From a virus, in the IMG/VR virus record IMGVR_UViG_3300032333_000053, positions 1 to 31,537 of that record: DNA of 31,537 bases. The stretch is one strand, 5' to 3'. The notes beneath the pieces are model-generated. The model saw only the letters and a list, made by a program, of their open reading frames with translations. It was not told the DNA's origin and did no database searches. Positions 25,701 to 31,487 of this stretch are shown piece by piece. Numbering within the stretch: position 1 is the stretch's first letter; each line of letters starts with the position of its first letter. Position numbers and translations under genes: made by a program.

Positions 25701-27725
25701 GGCTTCACGACAACCAACCCGATTGTTGCTGAAGTTATTCGCAACGAGCAGACGAGAAACAAGTTCCTTAGCATGCGTGGTCTTCGTGAGATTGACCTGT
25801 TTGCCGCCGCCCTCGCCAAGAAGAATGCTGTTGAAACGCAGGTTAACAATGGTGGTAAGGACGCTGTTGTACAGATTGATGCCGAAGGTTACGCCCTCCT
25901 TGAACGGTACTTCCCCGAACTTACAGAAGGCAAGGAAGGCCCAGATGGTAAGCCTGTCTGGAAGATTAACTTTAAGATTAACAAGGAGGCTGGCTACGAG
26001 GATTCGTTTAGCACCGCTGGATACGCCAAGCGTGTGCGTGAAGAGAAGAAGGTCGGGGAGATTGCCCTACAGGGCGGTCTCATTGACAAGGCTTTCAACT
26101 ACTTCTTGGACGAGGTGACCATGAACCAGTCTCACATCGAGCATGCCGTTGCCAGACTCAGTGGCAAGGAGCGACTGGCTGAACTCACAGCCCCAGAGAA
26201 CCTTGCCCCCAACGGCAAGATTGACATTAGAAAACTCAATGTCGAAGAACTCGACTTTGCTTTCCACCTGCTTGGCAAGGCTAAGATTACAAACGAGAAG
26301 GCACACATGTCGGTCATCGAACTGACGAGCAACCCGCTGTATGCCAAGAGCATGATTCTTGCTTTCTCTAGAGGCAAGGATGGCAACCTACAGTCTATGT
26401 TTGGTGACGATGTCCAGAAGTCTGCTACCTTCCTTGCGATGAACCTTGGCGAAAAGAAGAAGTTCGTTGACGAAATCGTTAGACAGATTGAATTCTCCAA
26501 GGACAAGATTGAATCTGAAAAGGCTAAGCAGAATAAGGAGACACTTGATGCTTCTATCTCTACGGCTTGGAAGGTTAAGGAACTGGAGAAGATTTCCAAG
26601 GAGCAGTTGGATGCCGCCAAGCACCTGTTGCTTGAGTTGGCTAAGACCGACTCTGCGGTCAAGGCGTACAAGGGTAAGGTGGAACAGTTCTGGTCTAGCA
26701 GACCGCAAGCCAGAACGAATATCCTTAGCATTGATGACTCGCTGAAGTTGCTTTCTCCCAACATGGAGTATGGCAAGGCTGTCATTGGTGCTGACGGCAA
26801 GACCGTTGATGTGCCCGTTGCCAACCCCAACGATGCCCTGTTCAGAACAGCCAACGGCATGTTCCACGCCTTCAAGCAGGGTGGTTCGTACAGACTGTTC
26901 TTCTCTGGTTACAAGTCTGCTGACGGCAAGGTAAACATTGCCCCGTCCCACATCATGACGGCTCCCGACCTACAGAGGTTGCAGGTTGGCATTAGAATGT
27001 TCCATGACGATGTGAAGCGTGTGGAGGTCATGGCTAAAGCCGCTCCCGATAGCCTTGAACTTAAGGGTGCTGAAGTTGCCTCGTTCTCTGGGTCGTTCTT
27101 TGAGACGCACGGTGGCTCCATTGCTCCCGACCTGCTGAAGGCTCTGCAAGTTAACCTTGCCCAGATTGGCAACTACCCCGACACGACATGGCTGGTCACG
27201 CCAGAGAGCGGTAACAAGAGACAGATTGTTATCTATCCTAATACCGCCACATGGGACAGGCTTCATAACAGCGGAGAGTACATCAAGAAGGATGGCTCGT
27301 GGTACAAAGACCCTGCGGTGCAAGCCGCCCAAGAGCGTCTTGACCGTGCCCGTCTGGAACTAGAAAGCCAGCAGATTGCCGATGTCACTACTGCTGAACC
27401 GAAGCCCAGCGAAATCATTACTGAAACTGCCAATGTATCTAAGCACGACCAGCCCGATGCAAAGGACAAGAGAGCCGAAGGCATCGACAATAAGGTGGTC
27501 ATGCAGGTCATCGAAGAGGGCGACATCTATAATGGCACTAGCGTTGAACCTGCCATGCAGGATTGGACTGCCCTTAGAAACAGAGACGGATGGGTAGTCA
27601 TGCGAGAGCAGAGCCGTGATGCCAAGGGCTGGAAGACTAGGTTCAAGACCTTCTTCCCCAGCGGTGTGCTTGCTGGCATCGATGAAAACGAGGAGGACGC
27701 TGTGTCCAGAATGTTCAATGAGTGA
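16755..27725 (+). CDS. Giant polyvalent virion-associated protein, 3656 aa
   Basis: One uninterrupted frame of 10,971 bases. Parts visible: residues about 229-354 and 402-444 are Gly/Ala-rich and hydrophobic and could insert into a membrane. Residues 555-670 resemble a zincin-like protease segment, with GELFH at 566-570 (the first His of HExxH is replaced by Gly) and EEYAEAYF at 658-665. Residues 838-898 form a Lys/Glu/Arg helix. Residues about 1220-1320 resemble the ADP-ribosyltransferase-like domain of large polyvalent phage proteins but lack its YHGT word. Long charged coiled-coil regions and small W/F-containing alpha/beta segments fill the rest. No RNA polymerase signature of the N4 virion enzyme (TxxGR, HDS) was found. 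Size and place after the ejection proteins suggest a protein injected with the DNA; this is inference. It overlaps both neighbours and has no SD. Confidence 0.88.
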   Translation: MNKSFYYDNAESLEKIRQDMAFLDSVKDPLKNPYTLSAKQEAPQEEDVLTKGEREAYLISNYAKGGYVPTYDGYLAYETWKKQNETSAWGTIWDAGKHAVSTVAGGIYDTVTSGDILNPLTVGGTVIEGAGRGTRYFVNMLDQIKYDPTNPIHRALFRQGTPEERYADFQKGLEFQRETGEIEKAGYWVPKKEWDVQGWKIRTFNESGVAAAEMVLDPSILMPNLKIGSLLGKTALGSAITKSAARVAVKGANLAERAAMRIEGGAGKVAGTAMGIFEYPANKASEFFGIETLTTSNGKVIAKDSIIRGSGVAIGAGAYLAQIPFAAPVAGVWLGAKVTEIAGKTIAEALGHAKTPSYLTIADRLAYQSTDPAVRAIGGMAMRTNGFIDFATQGVKSTFHGSMYGGAFGFALGGEEGFYSGVGTGIGLAGSFHMLGGAYGIVGNRKERQIANAQKHFAYVAEGFDEAKRYGVNRLLQNIEDVYGQEKMFRTMANIAAAERLNKNGKNLILTTEQIQSILGDSPDWAEYQKLMKDPQFGGYTTRRASNGEIVTIINADYAAHSAVSGELFHSALLQRYGQGMKEHIVKSLLGTADSDGFLYKLSPETRIKMLEDFKRAYLELDDTSGGGAQRAMLDSFNEAIEQVRRGEKPETLYPIFEEYAEAYFNRWVEDKPIDYLLRGSNPFEAVFDGAKKMVRNLIERDIEQVGGRMQFKSGEPEGFFLDGNGKRVVVPELDKVMRLLVREMKKDPDALEGFPIRDNVNQHHVMLKDAEYLFTRDESGKLVRKNDEQMEMEWSKGITGLMNAHAKLKPEERGLRFTQRVLSAVEEDVEGAFAPKSKKATELEKEAKRLEKIAKQRQAKLLREAARAAKLSDKEQRKLAREEEANLDAEVEHLREQSEYEGIVEYKIEGYMTDAEINLFAEHLPKAVVQRMAAFNRVIHNKGSDGNNVLRFDYESETSQNFSYTKEGSPTGAGNEKNSGRVKTRDVVPYEMILKFERKRLTKSLRAKYGIDDADAKYAAIKPVLLVNGIDMKALDRRVRYAYNHMRRQNATSSISSATVKMYYESEEEIHHDIKRLLGNYSLGDIAMAGADFFGGGSEGRAKRDIINAIIGARPVRISPEKMQKKGYHYPLDLQRPMTGPKSRYEGGPLNEAFMAFTSFRVDRMLDRPKHLHGEGFYYDHDYAHPMNKGNFQPRSKALRDHVGRPLSYSERQLQDETIFKSPSGEPYRVFASNKEGGVHYAWFDETRAVDNHSQHTEGYISLRNNEVLDMLNDGKIDSVRDLNADFMRKVADMGYKAVVARTNDGDRVVAFTDFNNFKQTDVSAFDQLLGNFAPKSRSIAEITRERLGLTGATPATPEAGKPMSLAERTKARLGTTQTPVEILAERTFGVPKAEPIKIDVATDIVVGTPERQMSPEQMAKVQKSLAMRKSLLAERGLQGEIRKEILTNRRKFAEAMAKTKEFKGWHSTEIFDSMYTSIWGENATISITKGGKVSLGVIQSLSPKEYGAYRRNGVLPADIKQRTIADIDMALMENWKRRHLLQQSLAKTKANVKIAFEERRKQEAKYSAELDAIRNELIQMLASYKMFDVADEVLGAEMGKKRVAQTYRKEVTPEVAGWTPAKKIDVQNSHDAFVQSKDRVFSYKTLKALYPLLGRTDPITAMDVLSMASPEMKDIRKEMSTSALKHVIDEFNQYNLVEHRKWLTEKQSTLKQYAKEKEKLDNDIKVAESTSKKYDTSEARARSNELASKIRELEKSQDPIIEEWNMQDYKEEMVHELLQLEPDERAASIEDYRKQFDIAGRTDEWPEAEQLLIKSGILPPEKMSKEYGRIVEVNDAEKRVLGGVSENYKDAMDEAYRVLQQSMKKDKTITPLQRFAVMMQSVARHYKKNPALREKMKQLESLFKETEQLTDFNLKRAYKKMLDYGFVSMNWDGNEKKVVLDATGHYVERVSPPKKEIGMDFGKLRMPKGWAMKQERVVLTSTDGIKVSNLEMEKAIRDMRARFGDGQLDQLSDDQIIELAKDNKAGVATETVKEGRRIGEDKQTNIYLTGEARTIRRWAAFEERKDNTYEETDSRVVYVEKKPKYILAKGVKSDKMMVIPVSETTFDKKKGTFYWSRDRQLNEKTKARSYSNIESWLGEEGTVFKSVRDLTLGDTSDVYAAYKPNGWHIDGKYFKTQDEAKRLAVIDAENNHAYEAVYKTAKRLDKDAYVTVLQMIQNSTGITYQNAIKEAIGFKGTRKKWIDNPDYNPNKPWSLQFNPRKIQVKEDFTGATVPSEFKKLAIYRAGNLLLVTSDNRKDVLTRLTAEAKVSVKGGRTKNIEAIAREAIGERERGKKVLGDLYRIVKDENGQMAGIDWITHYDNPRQVSEMITKMDDQSYVDLDTTVDFQRRLTKEIKPVLAKAFKEEKKKIYTVLTENPKKIREIRSRLISIEEAHEKAVEDTGIIIKKGLKPSAKRDFINRNIDRLNRQTNELTDTIERRLHYIFTMGFHRRPEVAERLVGEGKYFEDKTSVENYYEEILEDRRQQRFIRDDNGNVLTEYPELDALATKKKLEDSLGEIEKSWSDMMPKNRATALLEDVLNGTYNEEHELLTKQMDFLKRQLSMAAGGTEKVKAGLTGAMIGKKAGAGRWIGPKEQAAEEARLARIEANIPKKSEDVALGTVEKLLEGTQGLSDKKVERFPTYLPPEGESFVSARDYLDRFQRLVSDIAEAHKKFGDPASLDKLDLQKILDTDADLLPTKEVDAHVARQESLDAMKDNIRNIEEYFDLSTQPQEGKDFKSSVDIWSLAERQWMNEISENRINAAVRAALEGRQDHVILANRANQRIKTHYEGVIKARMAVIDANFAKLSPELKPIYIKYLERIRDGLAVERASELERVQAEIATINETAGEYALTPDNPKMAQLLAKWQELGMKGDPMTMYSSKEESVRRMFPFLFSEFYPSRQDIATSSSYTKWESRATDERVTSETTSTGTRQGMNVGGFTTTNPIVAEVIRNEQTRNKFLSMRGLREIDLFAAALAKKNAVETQVNNGGKDAVVQIDAEGYALLERYFPELTEGKEGPDGKPVWKINFKINKEAGYEDSFSTAGYAKRVREEKKVGEIALQGGLIDKAFNYFLDEVTMNQSHIEHAVARLSGKERLAELTAPENLAPNGKIDIRKLNVEELDFAFHLLGKAKITNEKAHMSVIELTSNPLYAKSMILAFSRGKDGNLQSMFGDDVQKSATFLAMNLGEKKKFVDEIVRQIEFSKDKIESEKAKQNKETLDASISTAWKVKELEKISKEQLDAAKHLLLELAKTDSAVKAYKGKVEQFWSSRPQARTNILSIDDSLKLLSPNMEYGKAVIGADGKTVDVPVANPNDALFRTANGMFHAFKQGGSYRLFFSGYKSADGKVNIAPSHIMTAPDLQRLQVGIRMFHDDVKRVEVMAKAAPDSLELKGAEVASFSGSFFETHGGSIAPDLLKALQVNLAQIGNYPDTTWLVTPESGNKRQIVIYPNTATWDRLHNSGEYIKKDGSWYKDPAVQAAQERLDRARLELESQQIADVTTAEPKPSEIITETANVSKHDQPDAKDKRAEGIDNKVVMQVIEEGDIYNGTSVEPAMQDWTALRNRDGWVVMREQSRDAKGWKTRFKTFFPSGVLAGIDENEEDAVSRMFNE

Positions 27726-28020
27726 CCGTTCCCTACAGGAAGTAGCCGCAGAGTTCATCAAGGGTGGATGGATTGTAGCCATCCTTGGTGCTCTTGGGGC
27801 GGCGGCTAGGCTTATGCTGTCCCCGCAGAAGCACCACTGGGTGGTGTGGGCTAAGAAGATTACGGCTGGCGGTATCGTGGGGGTGCTTACCTACTTTGCC
27901 CTGTACCCCATTGACATTGACCCAATGTACAAGGCGGTCATGTTCAGTATCAGCGGGGCGTTGGCTCCAGAACTATTTGAGTTTGCGACCACTAAATTAA
28001 TTTCTAAATTTCTAAAGTAA
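27718..28020 (+). CDS. Holin, LydA-like
   Basis: 100 residues with three likely membrane segments (about 16-34, 48-64 and 70-88) separated by short charged turns (SPQKHH; DIDP) and a basic C-terminal tail. The pattern GGWIVAILGALGAAARLML ... GGIVGVLTYFALY ... SISGALAPEL is that of the LydA/phage_holin_3 type. A holin opens the inner membrane at the end of infection. The ATG lies within the last codons of the giant gene (overlap of eight bases); I prefer it to an upstream in-frame ATG at 27616, which would add 34 non-hydrophobic residues inside the giant gene. Its stop overlaps the next start (TAATG). Confidence 0.82.
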   Translation: MSDRSLQEVAAEFIKGGWIVAILGALGAAARLMLSPQKHHWVVWAKKITAGGIVGVLTYFALYPIDIDPMYKAVMFSISGALAPELFEFATTKLISKFLK

Positions 28021-29318
28021 TGGAAGAGGAAAATCTGAATGCAGATACAAGTGCAACAACGCTTGCATTGAGTAAATTCCTGTCGATGCCAAGACAGGAC
28101 TATCACTTTTATCAGAACCACAATTTCACTTCACCCGCAGAAGCCGAAAAATTTTTAATTTCAAAAGGGTTTTTAGACTTTTGGAACAGAGATAAAGTAT
28201 CTACAGATGGAATCGGATATAGAGTTAAGACTGGCTGGAATTCCCTAGACAGTGCCCAGCAAGAACATACGCCCCATAAAAGAAGAGACTATAAGGCTCT
28301 CATTGAAAAGAGACAGGCAACTGTAGACAGAGCAAAATCCAAGTTCCAACCTAATCCTTACAGTCAAAGACCTAGAATGCTTAACGGTCAGCCTGTTCTT
28401 GGTGCTGATGGAAGACCGCTTTTTGATGTCGTTCCAGACGCTGAACAAATCAGAAATTATGGCAGGACAATGGATAGAGGCGTTACGCAACTTAAGAATC
28501 TATCAAGAATTGAAAACAGATTTCACACTCCATACAGCAGTGTAATAAGACACCTAGGAGATGAAGATAAGGGCTTAAGTGCTTACTTGGCATTTTCTCA
28601 AGCCTTTCAGAGCAGTGGTCATAGCGGTGCTGGCGAAGGAAGACTACCAATAAGGGTTCTTTTTAACGAGAAACTTCCTAATTACTCTTTGGCTGGATAC
28701 CAACCCTTTGACGGAAACTACCCCAACTTGTCCGTCCAGAAAGCCATGGAATCTATTGATGCTACTGGAGGAAAAGCACACATGAGATATGGTACTAGAC
28801 TTGGTGCTACTGTTAGTAGCAGTCCAACCAATGAAGCCTTTGTGCCAGCAGGAATGGCGGCAACAGCAAGAAGAGTTGGAAATGTCATGCCAGATGGAAG
28901 CATTCGTGTCGTTGGCCCTGCGTCTAAAGCGGCTAACGCATTAAGATTTGCAAACAATGTTGGGGCGGCGGCTAAACCTGTAATGGGTGTGTTAAATGCT
29001 GTGGCAGTACCTCTTCAACTTTACCAACAGTATGACTCGCTTCAAAGTCCAGACGCTATGGAAAGAGATTACGGTGGTTCAGACCCAATGAGTCTTAGAC
29101 CTTGGATGGATTTGGCTGGAGATGCTACAGGCATTGGTGGCACTAACTTAACGCAAGCACTGCAAAGATATAGTAGAACAGTAAACGACCCTCGTTACAT
29201 TGAAAAGAATCCTATTAGTAGCATTGGTGGACAGGCTATTCGTGGTAACTTTGATTATCTTAAAGGATTTTTAAACAACCTTGGATACTATGGCAGTGGT
29301 GAAGGCTGGTTTAAATGA
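28020..29318 (+). CDS. Unknown phage protein, 432 aa, AT-rich
   Basis: Not recognised. The N-terminal part is charged and aromatic (RQDYHFYQNHNF; FLDFWNRDKV). A Pro/Asn/Arg-rich stretch follows near residue 110. The second half is Gly/Ala/Asn-rich with a mildly hydrophobic segment (KPVMGVLNAVAVPLQLYQQYD). There is no signal peptide and no catalytic motif of lysozymes or amidases. Codon use is clearly more AT-rich (AAA, AGA, CAA, GGA) than in the giant gene or the spanin-like gene beside it, and is closer to the truncated gene at the left end. It sits between the holin and the spanin-like gene, where an endolysin would be expected, but a virion role is equally possible. Confidence 0.72.
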   Translation: MEEENLNADTSATTLALSKFLSMPRQDYHFYQNHNFTSPAEAEKFLISKGFLDFWNRDKVSTDGIGYRVKTGWNSLDSAQQEHTPHKRRDYKALIEKRQATVDRAKSKFQPNPYSQRPRMLNGQPVLGADGRPLFDVVPDAEQIRNYGRTMDRGVTQLKNLSRIENRFHTPYSSVIRHLGDEDKGLSAYLAFSQAFQSSGHSGAGEGRLPIRVLFNEKLPNYSLAGYQPFDGNYPNLSVQKAMESIDATGGKAHMRYGTRLGATVSSSPTNEAFVPAGMAATARRVGNVMPDGSIRVVGPASKAANALRFANNVGAAAKPVMGVLNAVAVPLQLYQQYDSLQSPDAMERDYGGSDPMSLRPWMDLAGDATGIGGTNLTQALQRYSRTVNDPRYIEKNPISSIGGQAIRGNFDYLKGFLNNLGYYGSGEGWFK

Positions 29319-30067
29319 GAACACTCGTTCTATGCATACTGGTTCTTGCTCAGTATGGTTGTACTACTGTCGAAGAAGTTAAACCTGTGACCAAGGTCGA
29401 TGTCGTTGAGAACACCGACAAAGACCTATACATTGACTGGCTGGAGGCAGAGATAGGGGAAGCGGCTGGTGCTATCAAGGTTGTCAGCCAAACCCTCCCA
29501 GAAGGCAATCCCAAGGCCGTTCTGACGCTAACCTATAACAGGCTATCTGGTATCAAGGAGCCGACTGTCACAGAAATCGAAAAATACCAAAAGGCACTGA
29601 AAGATGCAAAAACACTGGCAGTCGAGTCAGCAAAAGCCAAAGAAACGCAAGAAGAGTCAAACCGACTATATGCAAAAGTCGAAGCGACAGATGCAGAAAA
29701 TAAATCGCTAAAAAGACAGTTAGATTTAGTAAAAGCACAGCGGGAGCAGGAAGCCAAGGATAAGGCGATTCAAGACACGCTGAACGACATTACTAAGACC
29801 TGCAAATGGGTAGGTGCGTTCTTCCTGCTGGCATGCCTTGGCATGGTGTTCGTGTCTAGGTATGCTACGGCTACCATCTGCGGTGGAATCGGGCTTGGGC
29901 TTATTATGGCTCCCATCTTCGTGCCGACCATCATGATGAACCCTGTTTTCCAAAACGGTATTATGGTCTTGCTTTTGATTGGAGTTGTCTATGGTATGTG
30001 GCTGGCTAAAAAGCACACCAAGCCACTTGACAAACAGCCCACGCCTGTCAAAGTCGAAGGCGAGTGA
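29315..30067 (+). CDS. Membrane protein with unimolecular-spanin-like topology (putative)
   Basis: 250 residues. The N-terminus is a short hydrophobic stretch followed by Cys16 (LVLAQYGCTT). It looks like a lipoprotein signal, but the residue at -3 is Gln rather than Leu, so the lipobox is weak. Residues about 85-160 form a charged coiled coil (Lys/Glu/Ala/Asp-rich). Three membrane segments follow at about 165-182, 185-208 and 214-231, and then a basic tail. A lipid-anchored start, periplasmic coiled coil and C-terminal membrane anchor is the layout of a unimolecular spanin, which joins inner and outer membrane at lysis. Three C-terminal segments instead of one is unusual. It lies two genes after the holin and is the last gene of the rightward unit. 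If the signal is not cleaved, it may be just another membrane protein. Confidence 0.65.
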   Translation: MRTLVLCILVLAQYGCTTVEEVKPVTKVDVVENTDKDLYIDWLEAEIGEAAGAIKVVSQTLPEGNPKAVLTLTYNRLSGIKEPTVTEIEKYQKALKDAKTLAVESAKAKETQEESNRLYAKVEATDAENKSLKRQLDLVKAQREQEAKDKAIQDTLNDITKTCKWVGAFFLLACLGMVFVSRYATATICGGIGLGLIMAPIFVPTIMMNPVFQNGIMVLLLIGVVYGMWLAKKHTKPLDKQPTPVKVEGE

Positions 30068-30164
30068 GGCTAATGCGGGTGGCGTTGGTTGTTGTGCGTT
30101 TGTGGGATTAGCCCTCTTGAAGTGTACTTGCCCCTACGACTAACCCGCTAGTAGAGGCAAGTAC
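30066..30164. terminator. Two tandem hairpins between convergent genes
   Basis: The 112-base gap between the converging units has two inverted repeats. The first pairs GGCTAAT (30068-30074) with ATTAGCC (30107-30113) and extends to GAG/CTC past one bulged C, with a 32-base G/T-rich loop. The second is stronger: GTACTTGCC (30124-30132) with GGCAAGTAC (30156-30164), one C-A mismatch, then CTAC/GTAG, and a 13-base loop. Neither is followed by a T-run on either strand, so they are not textbook intrinsic terminators. Position between convergent genes still makes a two-way stop or RNA-stabilising role likely. Confidence 0.5.
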
Positions 30165-30179
30165 CACTATTCCCACCAC

Positions 30180-30518
30180 CTACTCCTCATCGTCATCGTC
30201 CCAAAACGGGGTGTCGGAAAACCCTTCCATCTCGGTCTCAGATTCCCGCACAAGGATTGGCTTCGGGTCTGCCATATATGGTATCGCCCTCTCGGTGTTG
30301 TAGTCAACCATCTCTGAGGCTTGCCCATATGTAAGGCCATCCTTGAGGCAGAAGCACTCGATAACCGTTTCGTAGTCATAGAGTGCTCCACCAGTAGTTG
30401 CATCTTTGCCAATGAGAGCAGAGTCAAGCCAGAGTCTAGGCTCGAGAAGGGAGCATCCTTTATAAGTAGCGTCATTTTCTTTCAGTTCTGCTTTGCTTAC
30501 TTTTCTAGGCTTTAACAT
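30180..30518 (-). CDS. Small acidic phage protein, 112 aa
   Basis: Function unknown. The centre (ALYDYETVIECFCLKDGLTY then ASEMVDYNTERAIPYM) follows a pattern I have seen in small phage and bacterial proteins: YD-x-x-x-x-I-E, then a D-G turn, A-x-E, a Y-N pair and a Pro-rich end. The C-terminus finishes with a run of Asp/Glu (FWDDDDEE). Leftward gene; its ATG overlaps the end of the upstream HTH-like gene by 14 bases, so they are co-transcribed. No SD is visible before the start. Confidence 0.7.
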   Translation of the reverse strand: MLKPRKVSKAELKENDATYKGCSLLEPRLWLDSALIGKDATTGGALYDYETVIECFCLKDGLTYGQASEMVDYNTERAIPYMADPKPILVRESETEMEGFSDTPFWDDDDEE

Positions 30519-30750
30519 AGTAATGAAGGACAGGGTAGGTTCGTTTGCCAGTGGAGATGGTGAAGTACTTAGTATCGATTTTCTCTGGGTTTCTTTCGTG
30601 TGCCCTGTTTAGCATTCTTTGGGTATGCTGTAGGGTTCTTCTTCTTTGCTTTGCGAACTCTTTTGCGGTCATCCACCCGCTTGGCACTTCGTCCACAGCC
30701 GCATTTCTTACCATTCTTTCCAGAGCGTCCAACTGTTTCTTGGTCATCAT
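30505..30750 (-). CDS. Small HTH-like protein, 81 aa
   Basis: A short basic protein. Residues about 25-50 (GWMTAKEFAKQRRRTLQHTQ then RML) look like a helix-turn-helix of the winged type, in which T-x-x-E-F-A starts helix two. The C-terminal part (TISTGKRTYPVLHYYV) could be the two wing strands ending in Tyr-Tyr. It might regulate transcription or bind DNA in the early region. The start is ATG-ATG overlapping the stop of the phosphoesterase gene (30747-30750). The HTH reading is a pattern judgement and should be treated as tentative. Confidence 0.62.
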   Translation of the reverse strand: MMTKKQLDALERMVRNAAVDEVPSGWMTAKEFAKQRRRTLQHTQRMLNRAHERNPEKIDTKYFTISTGKRTYPVLHYYVKA

Positions 30751-31487
30751 AGGTCAGCGTGTGAAAAGATGAATCGCTTTCCGACTTTGTGTGCTTGCCA
30801 GACTTTCCAGTTATTTCCTTGTACAAAGCCATATAGCCAGCCGCTACCCCATCGGCTTGTTGCAAGTCGGTGTTTCGCATAGCCCATGTCTCCCTTGCGG
30901 CACAGACATCCTCCAGAGAAACCCACTGCCCCTCCGTGCTTCCTAGCACATACTTGTTCGATTCTGTGAATGTGCCCCATGAGGACTGCACCTTTGGGTT
31001 CACAATAGTGTCTGGCATGCTCTTCGACTGCGTACGGCCCACAGGTAAAGCCATGACAGGTTTTGATTGGCCCCATGGTATGAATGCCTTCATCAGCGTG
31101 GTAATCGTAGATTTTACGGCAACCATTGCTTTTAAGATGGTTCCGAATGTCGGAATCCAACTGCATGCAGTAGTCTTGTTTGAGTCCGTTTGAGGAACTT
31201 TCGATGATTTGGCTGAGTCTGTCTTCATGGTTTCCATAGTGAAATACCGTAGGCTTGTATCTGGAGATGAAGTCCATTCCCGCCCGCACATCGGACGCAA
31301 GGGACTCGTTCTCCTCTTTGCCAGAAGCACCCCGTCTTAGGCTTCGGAAGTCAAAGCAGTCACCAAGATGGATACGCTCTTGGGGCTGGAATTCTTTGAT
31401 GAACTTGAACAGTTCGTTGGCTACGGACTTGTCAATCATGTCACCGTGGTTGTCCCCCACAGCGACAAACTTAATACGCTTGCTCAC
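30747..31487 (-). CDS. Calcineurin-like metallophosphoesterase
   Basis: 246 residues with the full set of metal-binding motifs in order: GDNHG (D12, H14), HLGDCFD (D43), YGNHEDR (N86, H87), CHG (H145) and MGHIH (H172, H174). These hold a two-metal centre that hydrolyses phosphate mono- or diesters; the substrate cannot be read from sequence. Length is typical for single-domain phage members of the family. Eight Cys, unusually many, lie mainly in the second half. The start is GTG at 31487-31485, overlapping the stop of the preceding leftward gene (GTGA). An AAGGGAGG stretch six bases upstream could act as an SD, but it is also the coding text for the previous gene's last residues. It leads a three-gene leftward operon, perhaps of the early/metabolic class. 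Confidence 0.93.
   Translation of the reverse strand: MSKRIKFVAVGDNHGDMIDKSVANELFKFIKEFQPQERIHLGDCFDFRSLRRGASGKEENESLASDVRAGMDFISRYKPTVFHYGNHEDRLSQIIESSSNGLKQDYCMQLDSDIRNHLKSNGCRKIYDYHADEGIHTMGPIKTCHGFTCGPYAVEEHARHYCEPKGAVLMGHIHRIEQVCARKHGGAVGFSGGCLCRKGDMGYAKHRLATSRWGSGWLYGFVQGNNWKVWQAHKVGKRFIFSHADL

Noticed and set aside
27016-27027. A His-Asp-Asp pair (FHDD) in the giant protein that might be RNA polymerase motif C
   Set aside because: Motif C of single-subunit polymerases is HDS between two strands. The other required motifs (TxxGR, D-x-x-G, R-x3-K-x7-Y) were not found in the right order.
27616-27717. Upstream ATG for the holin
   Set aside because: The extra 34 residues are Arg/Pro/Ser/Cys-rich and lie inside the giant gene in another frame; the protein from 27718 matches holin length and opening.
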